Positions 20,176-26,377 of a stretch of DNA of 26,377 nucleotides are shown here, in pieces. The notes beneath the pieces were generated by a model. The model did no database searches. It was not told the DNA's origin and was given only the letters and a program-made list of their open reading frames with translations. Every line of letters starts with the position of its first letter. The stretch's first letter is position 1. The translations under genes were made by a program, and so were the position numbers. Origin of the DNA: a virus; the IMG/VR virus record IMGVR_UViG_3300017971_000698, positions 1 through 26,377 of that record; one strand, given 5' to 3'.

Positions 20176-20405
20176 TGCGCCTAGCGAAGCGAGGACCGCG
20201 AGTCGGCGTTGGCATGAAGCCAGCACGCGCGAACGAGGAAGTCGCGACGTGTGCCAAGTGCGGGAAGAAGATCAAGCGGAAGGACCTCGGTCATAGGGCG
20301 AGTTCCATTGTCGGCGCGAAGAGCAGCGGGATGCTCTGCCCGAAGTGCGCGAAGGGGAAGCGGGGCTTGCTCGGGCGGATGGTTGATATGGTAGCGGGAA
20401 GGTGA
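20172..20405 (+). CDS. Zinc-ribbon miniprotein (77 aa)
   Basis: ATG 20172 follows AAAGGAGTCGGA. Two knuckles are visible, CAKCGKKIKRKD near residue 27 and CPKCAKGKRG near residue 56, with a lysine-rich linker. A basic C-terminal helix (LGRMVDMVAGR) ends the protein. Small zinc-binding phage protein of unknown role. Confidence 0.7.
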   Translation: MMRLAKRGPRVGVGMKPARANEEVATCAKCGKKIKRKDLGHRASSIVGAKSSGMLCPKCAKGKRGLLGRMVDMVAGR

Positions 20406-20406
20406 A

Positions 20407-20649
20407 ATGAATGGCGACAAGGAGTGCGTGATGATTGAGGATATGTGCCCGAATTGCGGAGCGAGGTTGACGCATGTTGAATACACGACGTATCCGTCGA
20501 TTCCAGGAGTTGTATGCCCGCAATGCGGATTCAGGGCCGAGCGCAAACAACAGAAGATAGAACAGCGAGTGTTCGAGGTGCCGCCTGATTGGGCTGTTAC
20601 ATCTCCTGGAGTTGACGTCGCGAAGGGACAAATGGAAACAACTTCCTAG
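20407..20649 (+). CDS. Zinc-ribbon miniprotein (80 aa)
   Basis: ATG 20407 starts one base after the previous stop. CPNCGARLTHVEY near residue 14 and CPQCGFRAERKQ near residue 37 form a zinc ribbon; the C-terminal half is polar. Last gene before the portal promoter. Confidence 0.7.
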   Translation: MNGDKECVMIEDMCPNCGARLTHVEYTTYPSIPGVVCPQCGFRAERKQQKIEQRVFEVPPDWAVTSPGVDVAKGQMETTS

Positions 20650-20659
20650 CCCCAATCCG

Positions 20660-20688
20660 TTGACGCGGCGCGCTCCCCCTGCTAGATT
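20660..20688 (+). promoter_or_regulatory. Promoter for the capsid operon
   Basis: TTGACG at 20660-20665, a 17-base spacer and TAGATT at 20683-20688, all in a gap of 109 bases between genes. The start near 20695 gives a leader of about 65 bases that contains a hairpin. It would express portal, protease/scaffold, and capsid genes. Confidence 0.65.
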
Positions 20689-20709
20689 GAGGTAACGCGC
20701 AATGCAATA

Positions 20710-20735
20710 GGCTCTGAGCGCGGGTGGTCAGGGCC
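20710..20735 (+). terminator. Hairpin in the portal leader (attenuator or terminator)
   Basis: GGCTCTGA (20710-20717) pairs with TCAGGGCC (20728-20735) with one G-T pair and a 10-base loop, followed by GCTTTCATTG. The T stretch is short, so termination may be partial. It lies between the promoter and the portal start, 24 bases from ATG 20759, and resembles the hairpin at 492-520. Confidence 0.55.
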
Positions 20736-20758
20736 GCTTTCATTGTTGAGGGGGACCG

Positions 20759-22174
20759 ATGGGCCGCGACTCACGTGGGCGATTCACGCCGCTGACAGCC
20801 GACGATGTACGTCGGAATCAGCGTTTGGCTGTCAATTCCAGCACGATCGCGAGTCGGTCAATCCTTTCACATCTGGCGGGGTACCAGTTCGGCGGCGACC
20901 GTGACATCGACACGAACCTCGGCTACACAAAAGACCCGACGCTCGATCAATACCTGTCCTACTACAACCGGCGTGGGCTCGCCTCTACGATCGTAGACGC
21001 GCCGGCCAAGACAACGTGGCGTCGGCGCCCGGTCGTCACCGACGGGTCCGAAGGCAAGTCGAAGTTCATGAAGGGCTGGATCGAGCTGCGCGATCGTCTG
21101 AAGATCTACTCGTACCTAGAGCGGGCGGATCGGCTCTCTGGAATCGGGCGGTATGGCGTGATTCTGATCGGCACGAAAGACGGTCAACTTTCTGAGCCGC
21201 TTGAGAGAGTCGGGAGCAACAAGGACGTGATCTACCTCTCGACGTTCAGCGAGGTCTACGCGGACATCCGGTCCCATGACACAAACGTCAACAGCCCGCG
21301 CTTCGGCCGACCGGAGACGTACAACATCGACCTCAAGAGCAACGTGGTCGAGGGCATGAAAAGCGGGATCGGGATACGGGCCGTCCACCACTCGCGGATC
21401 ATCCACATTGCCGAGGGCTTGCTTGAGAACGAAGTGTTCGGCGAACCCCGATTGCAGAAGGTGTACAACTACCTGCAGGACTTGGATAAGGTGGTGGGCA
21501 GCTCGGCTGAAGCATTCTGGCAGAACGTCGTCAAAGGGTACGTGCTGCAGCCGAAGGAAGGGTTCGAGATGACTGCAGGCGGGCGCTCTGCGGTCAAGGA
21601 AGAGTGGCAGAGCTATATCCACAACCTGCAGCGGCTCATCAGCTCGGAGGGGATCGACTGGAAAGAGATCGGGGCCACGCCAGAGGATCCCGGCAACGTG
21701 TTCAAGGTGCTTATCCAACTCGTCTCCGGCAAGACGGGGATTCCGCAGCGCATCCTGCTCGGGAGCGAGCGCGGGGAGCTCGCGTCGTCTCAGGACGAGG
21801 CGAACTGGCTTGGCCGTATCGCCGAACGGCAAGAGCAGTTTGCGGGGCCGAACATCCTGGAGGCGCTGATCGACCGCCTGATCGACATCGGGGCGCTGGA
21901 CGCACCGCAGGACGGGCAGTACGAGGTTGAGTGGCCAAACCTGTTTTACCTGACGGATCAGGAGCAAGCCGAGGTCTACCAAAAGAAGGCCGAGGCGATT
22001 CACAAGGTCAGCGCGGGACAGCCGATGGATTTGTTTACGGTGCCAGAGCTACGCGAGATGGTTGGACAACCGGCCGAGCCGGAGGGCGTTGCTCTGACCG
22101 TCCAGGAGCTTGACGAGAGCGACGAAGAGGTCGCCGCGATGTTCGCGAAGTTGCGAGGGAGGTCTGCGGAATGA
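20759..22174 (+). CDS. Portal protein, DUF1073 family (471 aa)
   Basis: ATG 20759 follows TTGAGGGGGACCG. Features of DUF1073-type portals are visible: an N-terminal basic stretch (GRDSRGRFTP), LDQYLSYYNRRGLASTIVDA, ADRLSGIGRYGVILIG, HHSRIIHIAEGLLENEVFGE, a wing/stem helix with KVLIQLVSGKTGIPQRILLG, SERGELASSQDEANW, and the C-terminal helices LIDRLIDIGAL and NLFYLTDQEQAEVYQKKAEA. The portal is the dodecameric ring at one capsid vertex through which the terminase packages DNA. Normal length for the family. The same Pfam domain was noted in Acb1-fusion proteins, but no Acb1 nuclease motif is seen here. Confidence 0.88.
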   Translation: MGRDSRGRFTPLTADDVRRNQRLAVNSSTIASRSILSHLAGYQFGGDRDIDTNLGYTKDPTLDQYLSYYNRRGLASTIVDAPAKTTWRRRPVVTDGSEGKSKFMKGWIELRDRLKIYSYLERADRLSGIGRYGVILIGTKDGQLSEPLERVGSNKDVIYLSTFSEVYADIRSHDTNVNSPRFGRPETYNIDLKSNVVEGMKSGIGIRAVHHSRIIHIAEGLLENEVFGEPRLQKVYNYLQDLDKVVGSSAEAFWQNVVKGYVLQPKEGFEMTAGGRSAVKEEWQSYIHNLQRLISSEGIDWKEIGATPEDPGNVFKVLIQLVSGKTGIPQRILLGSERGELASSQDEANWLGRIAERQEQFAGPNILEALIDRLIDIGALDAPQDGQYEVEWPNLFYLTDQEQAEVYQKKAEAIHKVSAGQPMDLFTVPELREMVGQPAEPEGVALTVQELDESDEEVAAMFAKLRGRSAE

Positions 22175-23040
22175 GCGCACAGATTGCAGAACTAGTCGCC
22201 CTTGCTAAACGCGAGTTAAACCTGCGCCTCAAGCCCGTACAGGACCAGTACGAGGCGGAGATGGTCAAGCGGTTCGGGCTGCTTGAGAAGCAGATCCGCG
22301 CGAAGATCGTCGACGAAGGATTCCTCGGGGGTACGAAGATCCGTACCGCGATGGCTGTGAATGCTGACGTGTACGACTATCCGCACGCGGCGGAAAAGGT
22401 GCAGGCGTTCATGACGTGGCTTGCCAAGCAAGAGGACGCGGGAATCCTGGAGATCATTAGCTACGAAGGTCGGTCGACCGTGAAGCACACGGGCTGGCAG
22501 AACATCTACGTGAAGCGCAGCTACTCGAAGGGTGCCGAGTGGGCGGAGAAGAAGATGAGGGAACTTGGTTTGGAGATCCCCGCGGCAGCCGACACGGCCA
22601 TCGGCGTGACGCTTGCCGGACCATTCCACGCCGATGCACTTGGGATGCTGTACACGCGCAACTTCGCAGAGCTAGAGGGGATAACACGGGCGATGGATCA
22701 ACAGATCTCGCGGGTGCTCACCGACGGGTTGGCGCAGGGCAAGAATCCCCGCGCCATCGCCTCCGACCTCGCCGGCAGAAACGGGCGCGTGAGGAAGATC
22801 GGCCTGACCAGGGCGCGGACCTTGGCGCGAACGGAGACAGCGCGGGCGTTCGACGAAGCAACGCTGAATCGATACACGGACTTCAAGGTGGAAAAGGTTG
22901 ACTGGATCTACGGCGGCGGACCGTGCCCGACGGGCGTCTGCCCGGACGGCGCGGGTGCTTCTCCGTACACGCTTGAAGAGGCACGTGGGTTGCTGCCGGC
23001 TCATCCGAATTGCACCTGCGCGTGGGCACCGGCGGTGTGA
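22171..23040 (+). CDS. Phage head morphogenesis protein (SPP1 gp7 / Mu F-like, 289 aa)
   Basis: ATG 22171 overlaps the portal stop (ATGA). A charged N-terminal region (EAEMVKRFGLLEKQIRAKIV) precedes the conserved C-terminal domain: ISRVLTDGLAQGKNPRAIA, RTLARTETARAFDEATLNRY and the ending HPNCTCAW. The TETxxAFxxxxxxRY and HPxCxC blocks are diagnostic for the gp7/F family, minor head proteins bound to the portal during prohead assembly. The HPNCTC block and its preceding cysteines (GPCPTGVCPDG) may bind metal. Confidence 0.87.
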   Translation: MSAQIAELVALAKRELNLRLKPVQDQYEAEMVKRFGLLEKQIRAKIVDEGFLGGTKIRTAMAVNADVYDYPHAAEKVQAFMTWLAKQEDAGILEIISYEGRSTVKHTGWQNIYVKRSYSKGAEWAEKKMRELGLEIPAAADTAIGVTLAGPFHADALGMLYTRNFAELEGITRAMDQQISRVLTDGLAQGKNPRAIASDLAGRNGRVRKIGLTRARTLARTETARAFDEATLNRYTDFKVEKVDWIYGGGPCPTGVCPDGAGASPYTLEEARGLLPAHPNCTCAWAPAV

Positions 23041-23041
23041 G

Positions 23042-23248
23042 ATGAAAGCACAAAAGAAGTCTGGCGGGACGAAGAAGCACGGGCGCAATCTTGTCAAGTG
23101 CGCGGCCTACCGTGCATCAGGAAGGCGCTATCGCAGCAAAGATCGCAAGTGCAGGAAGTCGAATGGGAAACCGTATTCGGTCGTATGGGCGGAATCGCGA
23201 TCAGCAAATAGGCTTTCCACGACGGCGGGGGCTAGAGCGGGAAGATGA
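23042..23248 (+). CDS. Small basic phage protein (68 aa)
   Basis: ATG 23042 starts two bases after the previous stop and overlaps the next gene (ATGA). The block GGTKKHGRNLVKCAAYRASG is the start of a small basic phage protein found near capsid genes; here the end (SVVWAESRSANRLSTTAGAR) differs and may reflect a short C-terminal change. Role unknown, perhaps DNA or capsid association. Confidence 0.62.
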   Translation: MKAQKKSGGTKKHGRNLVKCAAYRASGRRYRSKDRKCRKSNGKPYSVVWAESRSANRLSTTAGARAGR

Positions 23249-25086
23249 AGCTAGTAACGTTACAGACAGTCACGGCGGAGGTACGCGAAGAGGTCGTCAA
23301 CGGCAAGACGTATCTCGTTGCACCCGTCGTTGCCGTGCGTGCTGGAGTGCTGAACAGCGCGTTGTTGACGGCGGACGAGTTGCACAAGGTCCTCCCGGTT
23401 CAGTGGGATGACATTCCCATCCCGGTTGGGCACCCGATGCGCGGGGACGAGCCGATCTCATCGACTGACATTGCGGTCATCGAGCAGAACGTGTGCGGGC
23501 GCTTCTACCATGCCTACTACGATGGGGACAAGCTGAAGGGCGAGCTGTGGGTCGACGTCGAGCGTGCGCTTGAGATGGGCGGTGAGGCGGAGAAGGCGCT
23601 GCGCACGCTGCAGGCTGGTGATCCACTTGAGGTTTCGACGGGATATATCTGCGACGAAGAGGAGCGGCCCGGCACGTGGAATGGTATCCCGTACGACGTG
23701 GTCCAGCACAACATCCGCCCGGATCACATCGCGCTGCTTCCATCTGCGATCGGTGCGTGCTCGTGGGCGGATGGATGCGGTGCGCCGAGGATCAACGAGA
23801 GGGAGCAGACCATGCTGACAGTTCAATTGCGAGAGGGGGAGAGTTTCGAGGATAGGACGCGGGCGCTTGAGACGGCGTTGCGAGAACAGTACATGCCGGC
23901 AGACGGAGGATTCCTGTACGTTTCCGATCTCTATGAGGATGCGGTCGTGTACAACCTTCGATCGGAGGACGGGAAAACCGATGCCTATTTCCGCGTAGGC
24001 TATGGATTCAGCGGCAAAACCATCGTCTTCTCCGGACAACCGATGAAGGTCGATCGCAAGGTGACCTATACGCCGCTTGCCGCAAACATCCGCAGCGCAG
24101 CACGCACGCCATCCTACAGCGGCAAGGAGAGCACGTCGTGGGAAGGGCCGACGCTCTCCGACATGATTGACGGCTACGTGAAGCACACGGGCGGCGACAG
24201 GCCGGAGAGTTCGCGCGTGGCTGATCTTCCAGGAGCGGTCAAGTCGTGGATCGCTAGCAAGACGCTGCTTGGCGAGGCGTCGGCGGAGGACACGCGGAAC
24301 CTGATGTTCTTCCCGGTGGTCAACCCGAGCACGGACAAGCTGAACGAGAACGCGTTGCGTGCCGTTATCGGCGGTCGTGGCGCACAAGCAGATATACCGG
24401 CGGCGGCGAAGAAGTCCGCGCAGGACAAGGCACGGGCACTGTTGGAGAAGGAGTTCACGATGGCGACACAGTCGGCGAATTGTGAGAAGTCGATCCTGCA
24501 GAAGATCGGCGCGTTTTTTCGGACCCTAGGGGTGAACACGATGGACAGAGAAGAGATGGTGAAGACGCTGCAAGAGCGAGGCGTTGCTGAGGACCTGTAC
24601 AAGGATCTGGGCGACGGGCAACTGGCGTGGATGGTGGAGCACAGCGAGCCTGCCGAATCAGCTGAGCCCGCGGCGGAACCAGCGGCCCCGGCGGTCGAGC
24701 CTGCTCAACCGCAAGCCGAATCGGGTGCGAACATGATCGAGGGGGCTGCCCCTATCGGACCCCTGGATGAGCCGCTGCAGATTTCGGCTTCGATCGACGG
24801 CGACACGGAGATCGACGGCGTGAAGTTCAGCGAGATCGCCGCGCTCGTGAAGAACCAGAAAGCTGAGGATACGGAGAAGCGGAACAGCCTCGTCGCGCGG
24901 TTGGTCGCGAACGAACGCTGCACGGTCAGTAAGGAGACGCTGGAAGGTGCCTCAATCGAGATGCTCGCTCAGTTGGTAGCCAACTTCGAGCCGGGCAGCT
25001 ACGTCGGTGCAGGCGTCCCGCGCGGCTCGGGGTCGGAGATTCCGCAAGCGCCGGCGATCCTGTTGGCGAAGAAGGAGAGTGAGTAG
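23245..25086 (+). CDS. Prohead protease (DUF2213) - middle domain - scaffold fusion (613 aa)
   Basis: Residues 1-188 are a DUF2213 protease: VGHP at 61-64, EVSTGY at 129-134 and DHIALLP at 160-166, with H63, S131 and H161 as candidate catalytic residues. Residues ~190-405 form a second region (FEDRTRALETALREQYMPAD, TPSYSGKESTSW, VKSWIASKTLLGEASAEDTR, GGRGAQADIPAAAKKSAQDK). Residues 406-613 are a scaffold-like tail with a Glu/Pro/Ala-rich stretch and charged helices. In the family the protease clears the scaffold and processes capsid. ATG codons at residues 190 and 406 have ribosome binding sites, so shorter products are possible. Confidence 0.85.
   Translation: MKLVTLQTVTAEVREEVVNGKTYLVAPVVAVRAGVLNSALLTADELHKVLPVQWDDIPIPVGHPMRGDEPISSTDIAVIEQNVCGRFYHAYYDGDKLKGELWVDVERALEMGGEAEKALRTLQAGDPLEVSTGYICDEEERPGTWNGIPYDVVQHNIRPDHIALLPSAIGACSWADGCGAPRINEREQTMLTVQLREGESFEDRTRALETALREQYMPADGGFLYVSDLYEDAVVYNLRSEDGKTDAYFRVGYGFSGKTIVFSGQPMKVDRKVTYTPLAANIRSAARTPSYSGKESTSWEGPTLSDMIDGYVKHTGGDRPESSRVADLPGAVKSWIASKTLLGEASAEDTRNLMFFPVVNPSTDKLNENALRAVIGGRGAQADIPAAAKKSAQDKARALLEKEFTMATQSANCEKSILQKIGAFFRTLGVNTMDREEMVKTLQERGVAEDLYKDLGDGQLAWMVEHSEPAESAEPAAEPAAPAVEPAQPQAESGANMIEGAAPIGPLDEPLQISASIDGDTEIDGVKFSEIAALVKNQKAEDTEKRNSLVARLVANERCTVSKETLEGASIEMLAQLVANFEPGSYVGAGVPRGSGSEIPQAPAILLAKKESE
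24460..25086 (+). other. Possible nested scaffold start (208 aa)
   Basis: ATG 24460 is in frame at codon 406 and lies six bases after AAGGAG (24448-24453). It begins MATQSANCEKSILQKIGAFF and would express the scaffold alone, as lambda Nu3 is made from inside gene C. The presence of the binding site is seen; use of the start is inference. Confidence 0.5.
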
Positions 25087-25088
25087 CG

Positions 25089-25538
25089 ATGGCACAGCAT
25101 CACGCGACACAGAAGTCGGTGATTGTCCGGTCGACCCCCGAGGGGCCGATCCAGAAGGAATGGATCATGGACGCGGCTTGCCTGCCAGGCATGGCGGTCG
25201 AGTACGCAAGCTCGACGCGCATCCAGGTCTTGTCGGCGACGCTTGACCCGACGCTACGGGTCGTTGTCGAGAGCGGCACGATCCCGTCGGACGGAACGTA
25301 CGCGAGCGGCGACCAGATGCCGTTCATCGTGCCTCAGCGCGGTGACGAGGTCATGGTCTACGCGACGGCGGCGGCTCTGTCGACGCTGGCGGTCGGGAAT
25401 GAGCTGGTCTCGGACGGGGCCGGGTTCCTGATCTATGCGGCCTCCCCGATTGTGGGCGAGGCGATGGCCGTGGTCATGGAAGCTGCGACGATCGCGGCGG
25501 ACCCAGGTCTGACGCAGGTCATCGTGGAGGTGTTGTGA
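25089..25538 (+). CDS. Head decoration/stabilisation-like protein (149 aa)
   Basis: ATG 25089 lies three bases after the previous stop and between scaffold and major capsid genes, the usual position of a decoration protein (lambda gpD-like). The sequence is strand-rich with small residues (GMAVEYASSTRIQVLSA, GDQMPFIVPQRGDEVMVYAT, VGNELVSDGAGFLIYAA, EAMAVVMEAATIAADPGL), compatible with a beta-tulip fold. Assignment rests mainly on position and composition. Confidence 0.65.
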   Translation: MAQHHATQKSVIVRSTPEGPIQKEWIMDAACLPGMAVEYASSTRIQVLSATLDPTLRVVVESGTIPSDGTYASGDQMPFIVPQRGDEVMVYATAAALSTLAVGNELVSDGAGFLIYAASPIVGEAMAVVMEAATIAADPGLTQVIVEVL

Positions 25539-26377
25539 TGAGTTACCAAGTCGGAGATGTACAGATTGGGACGACGGAAGCGCTGTTGGGCGGGTCCAAC
25601 AATGTGCTCAGGATTCTCCGGTCGAATGGGTGGAATCTTGGCGCGCTCCGTACGAACGCAACGCTCCCGAAGAACGCATGGATCGCCATTGACAACACCG
25701 TGCAAGAGGTTGCTGGTCAGCGCCTGAACGCGATCGCCGACTTGCAATCGCGCGGGTTTACCCGTGACCTCGGTGGTCTCGGCATCCTCTACGACTACTG
25801 GCAGAATGCGTCGGATGGCTTGACCGCACGGCAAGACATGGATGGCACGTCGACCGGCGATGAGAACGCTCTCGATTTCGGGGAGACGGGTGTGCCCATT
25901 CCGATCACGCACTGCGACTTCCGGATTCCGATCCGGCAGCTTGCTGCGATGGAGCGGTCGGGCACTCCGCTCGACACGACGATGGTCGCCCAAGCGACGC
26001 GTAAGGTCGTGGAGAAGCTCGAGGACACGCTTGTCAACGGGTCGACCGTCGTGTCAGGCGGCAACTCGCTGTACGGCTACATGACGTACACGAACTCGAA
26101 CGCGATCAGCACCCTGACCGGCAACTGGACGGGCACGATCGCCGGCTGCGAGGCCGATGTGCGGCTTCTGATCGCCGAGCTTGAGAACGACAGGCACTGG
26201 GGACCGTACATGCTGTACGTCCACGCGAACGAGTGGAACGACCTACGGCAATCCCACGCCTACACGGGCAAGAGCTACTACCAGATCCTGAAGGACATGG
26301 CCGGTATCGAGGACATCAAGCCGCTTGGCGTATTGGCCGCGAATGACATCCTTCTCGTCGAGATGAGCCGGGAAACC
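25538..26377 (+). CDS. Major capsid protein, 3' partial (280 aa present)
   Basis: ATG 25538 overlaps the previous stop (TGATG) and the frame is open to the right edge. The HK97-fold capsid pattern is recognisable: LLGGSNNVLRILRSNGWN, VPIPITHCDFRIPIRQLAAM, ERSGTPLDTTMVAQATRKVV and EKLEDTLVNGS, the encapsulin-like DUF2184-type major capsid group. The missing C-terminus would complete the A domain. Highly expressed in phages; the strong leader upstream (GTGGAGGTGTT) fits. Confidence 0.88.
   Translation, partial: MSYQVGDVQIGTTEALLGGSNNVLRILRSNGWNLGALRTNATLPKNAWIAIDNTVQEVAGQRLNAIADLQSRGFTRDLGGLGILYDYWQNASDGLTARQDMDGTSTGDENALDFGETGVPIPITHCDFRIPIRQLAAMERSGTPLDTTMVAQATRKVVEKLEDTLVNGSTVVSGGNSLYGYMTYTNSNAISTLTGNWTGTIAGCEADVRLLIAELENDRHWGPYMLYVHANEWNDLRQSHAYTGKSYYQILKDMAGIEDIKPLGVLAANDILLVEMSRET

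Noticed and set aside
1-26377. tRNA genes, integrase, attachment sites, lysis genes
   Set aside because: No cloverleaf, recombinase motif or holin/endolysin motif was seen on either strand, so a temperate lifestyle cannot be supported from this window.

Overview
The window is a continuous run of about 60 genes, all on the + strand, from a GC-rich tailed double-stranded DNA phage or prophage (Caudoviricetes). The evidence is the ordered head module at the right end: small terminase, large terminase, portal, head morphogenesis protein, prohead protease/scaffold, decoration-like protein and major capsid protein. Genes are packed with ATGA or TGATG overlaps, use many GTG and TTG starts, and have strong AAGGAGG-type ribosome binding sites. 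The host cannot be named from the sequence. No integrase, tRNA, CRISPR array, tail or lysis gene is visible.

Layout. (1) 1-550: the 3' end of a TROVE/Ro60-type von Willebrand A protein, translationally coupled to a small ribbon-helix-helix protein, closed by a hairpin terminator that runs straight into a near-consensus promoter. (2) 550-2842: small early genes, several with CxxC zinc-binding motifs. (3) 2832-5800: a recombination/replication block with a RecA-like AAA_24/Sak4-like ATPase, a GIY-YIG nuclease and a 208-residue protein that looks like the RAMP/Cas7 fold. The two gaps beside the GIY-YIG gene are filled with a degenerate 5-bp periodic G-rich repeat. (4) 5785-7480: small genes, including a 43-bp duplicated leader (palindrome, ribosome binding site and first codons) that recurs in part before a third gene. 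(5) 7450-9708: a promoter with an array of GATCGTC repeats, then a replisome organizer, an ASCH-domain protein and a DnaC-like helicase loader. (6) 9705-14282: many small accessory genes, an HNH endonuclease, DUF1737, DUF551, zinc ribbons and 'phage ABA sandwich'-like paralogues. (7) 14297-15577: a ParB-like/DNA methyltransferase fusion. (8) 15582 onward: a promoter with an operator-like inverted repeat, terminase genes, a second cluster of small genes, another promoter, then the capsid module, cut off inside the major capsid gene.

How it works together: the left half probably supplies recombination (Sak4-like ATPase with its Cas7-like partner), replication start (organizer plus helicase loader), DNA modification and nucleases. 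The right half packages DNA and builds the head. The least explained features are the pentameric repeat leaders around the GIY-YIG and Cas7-like genes, the repeated ribosome-binding-site cassette at 6691-7309, and the phage-borne TROVE protein.
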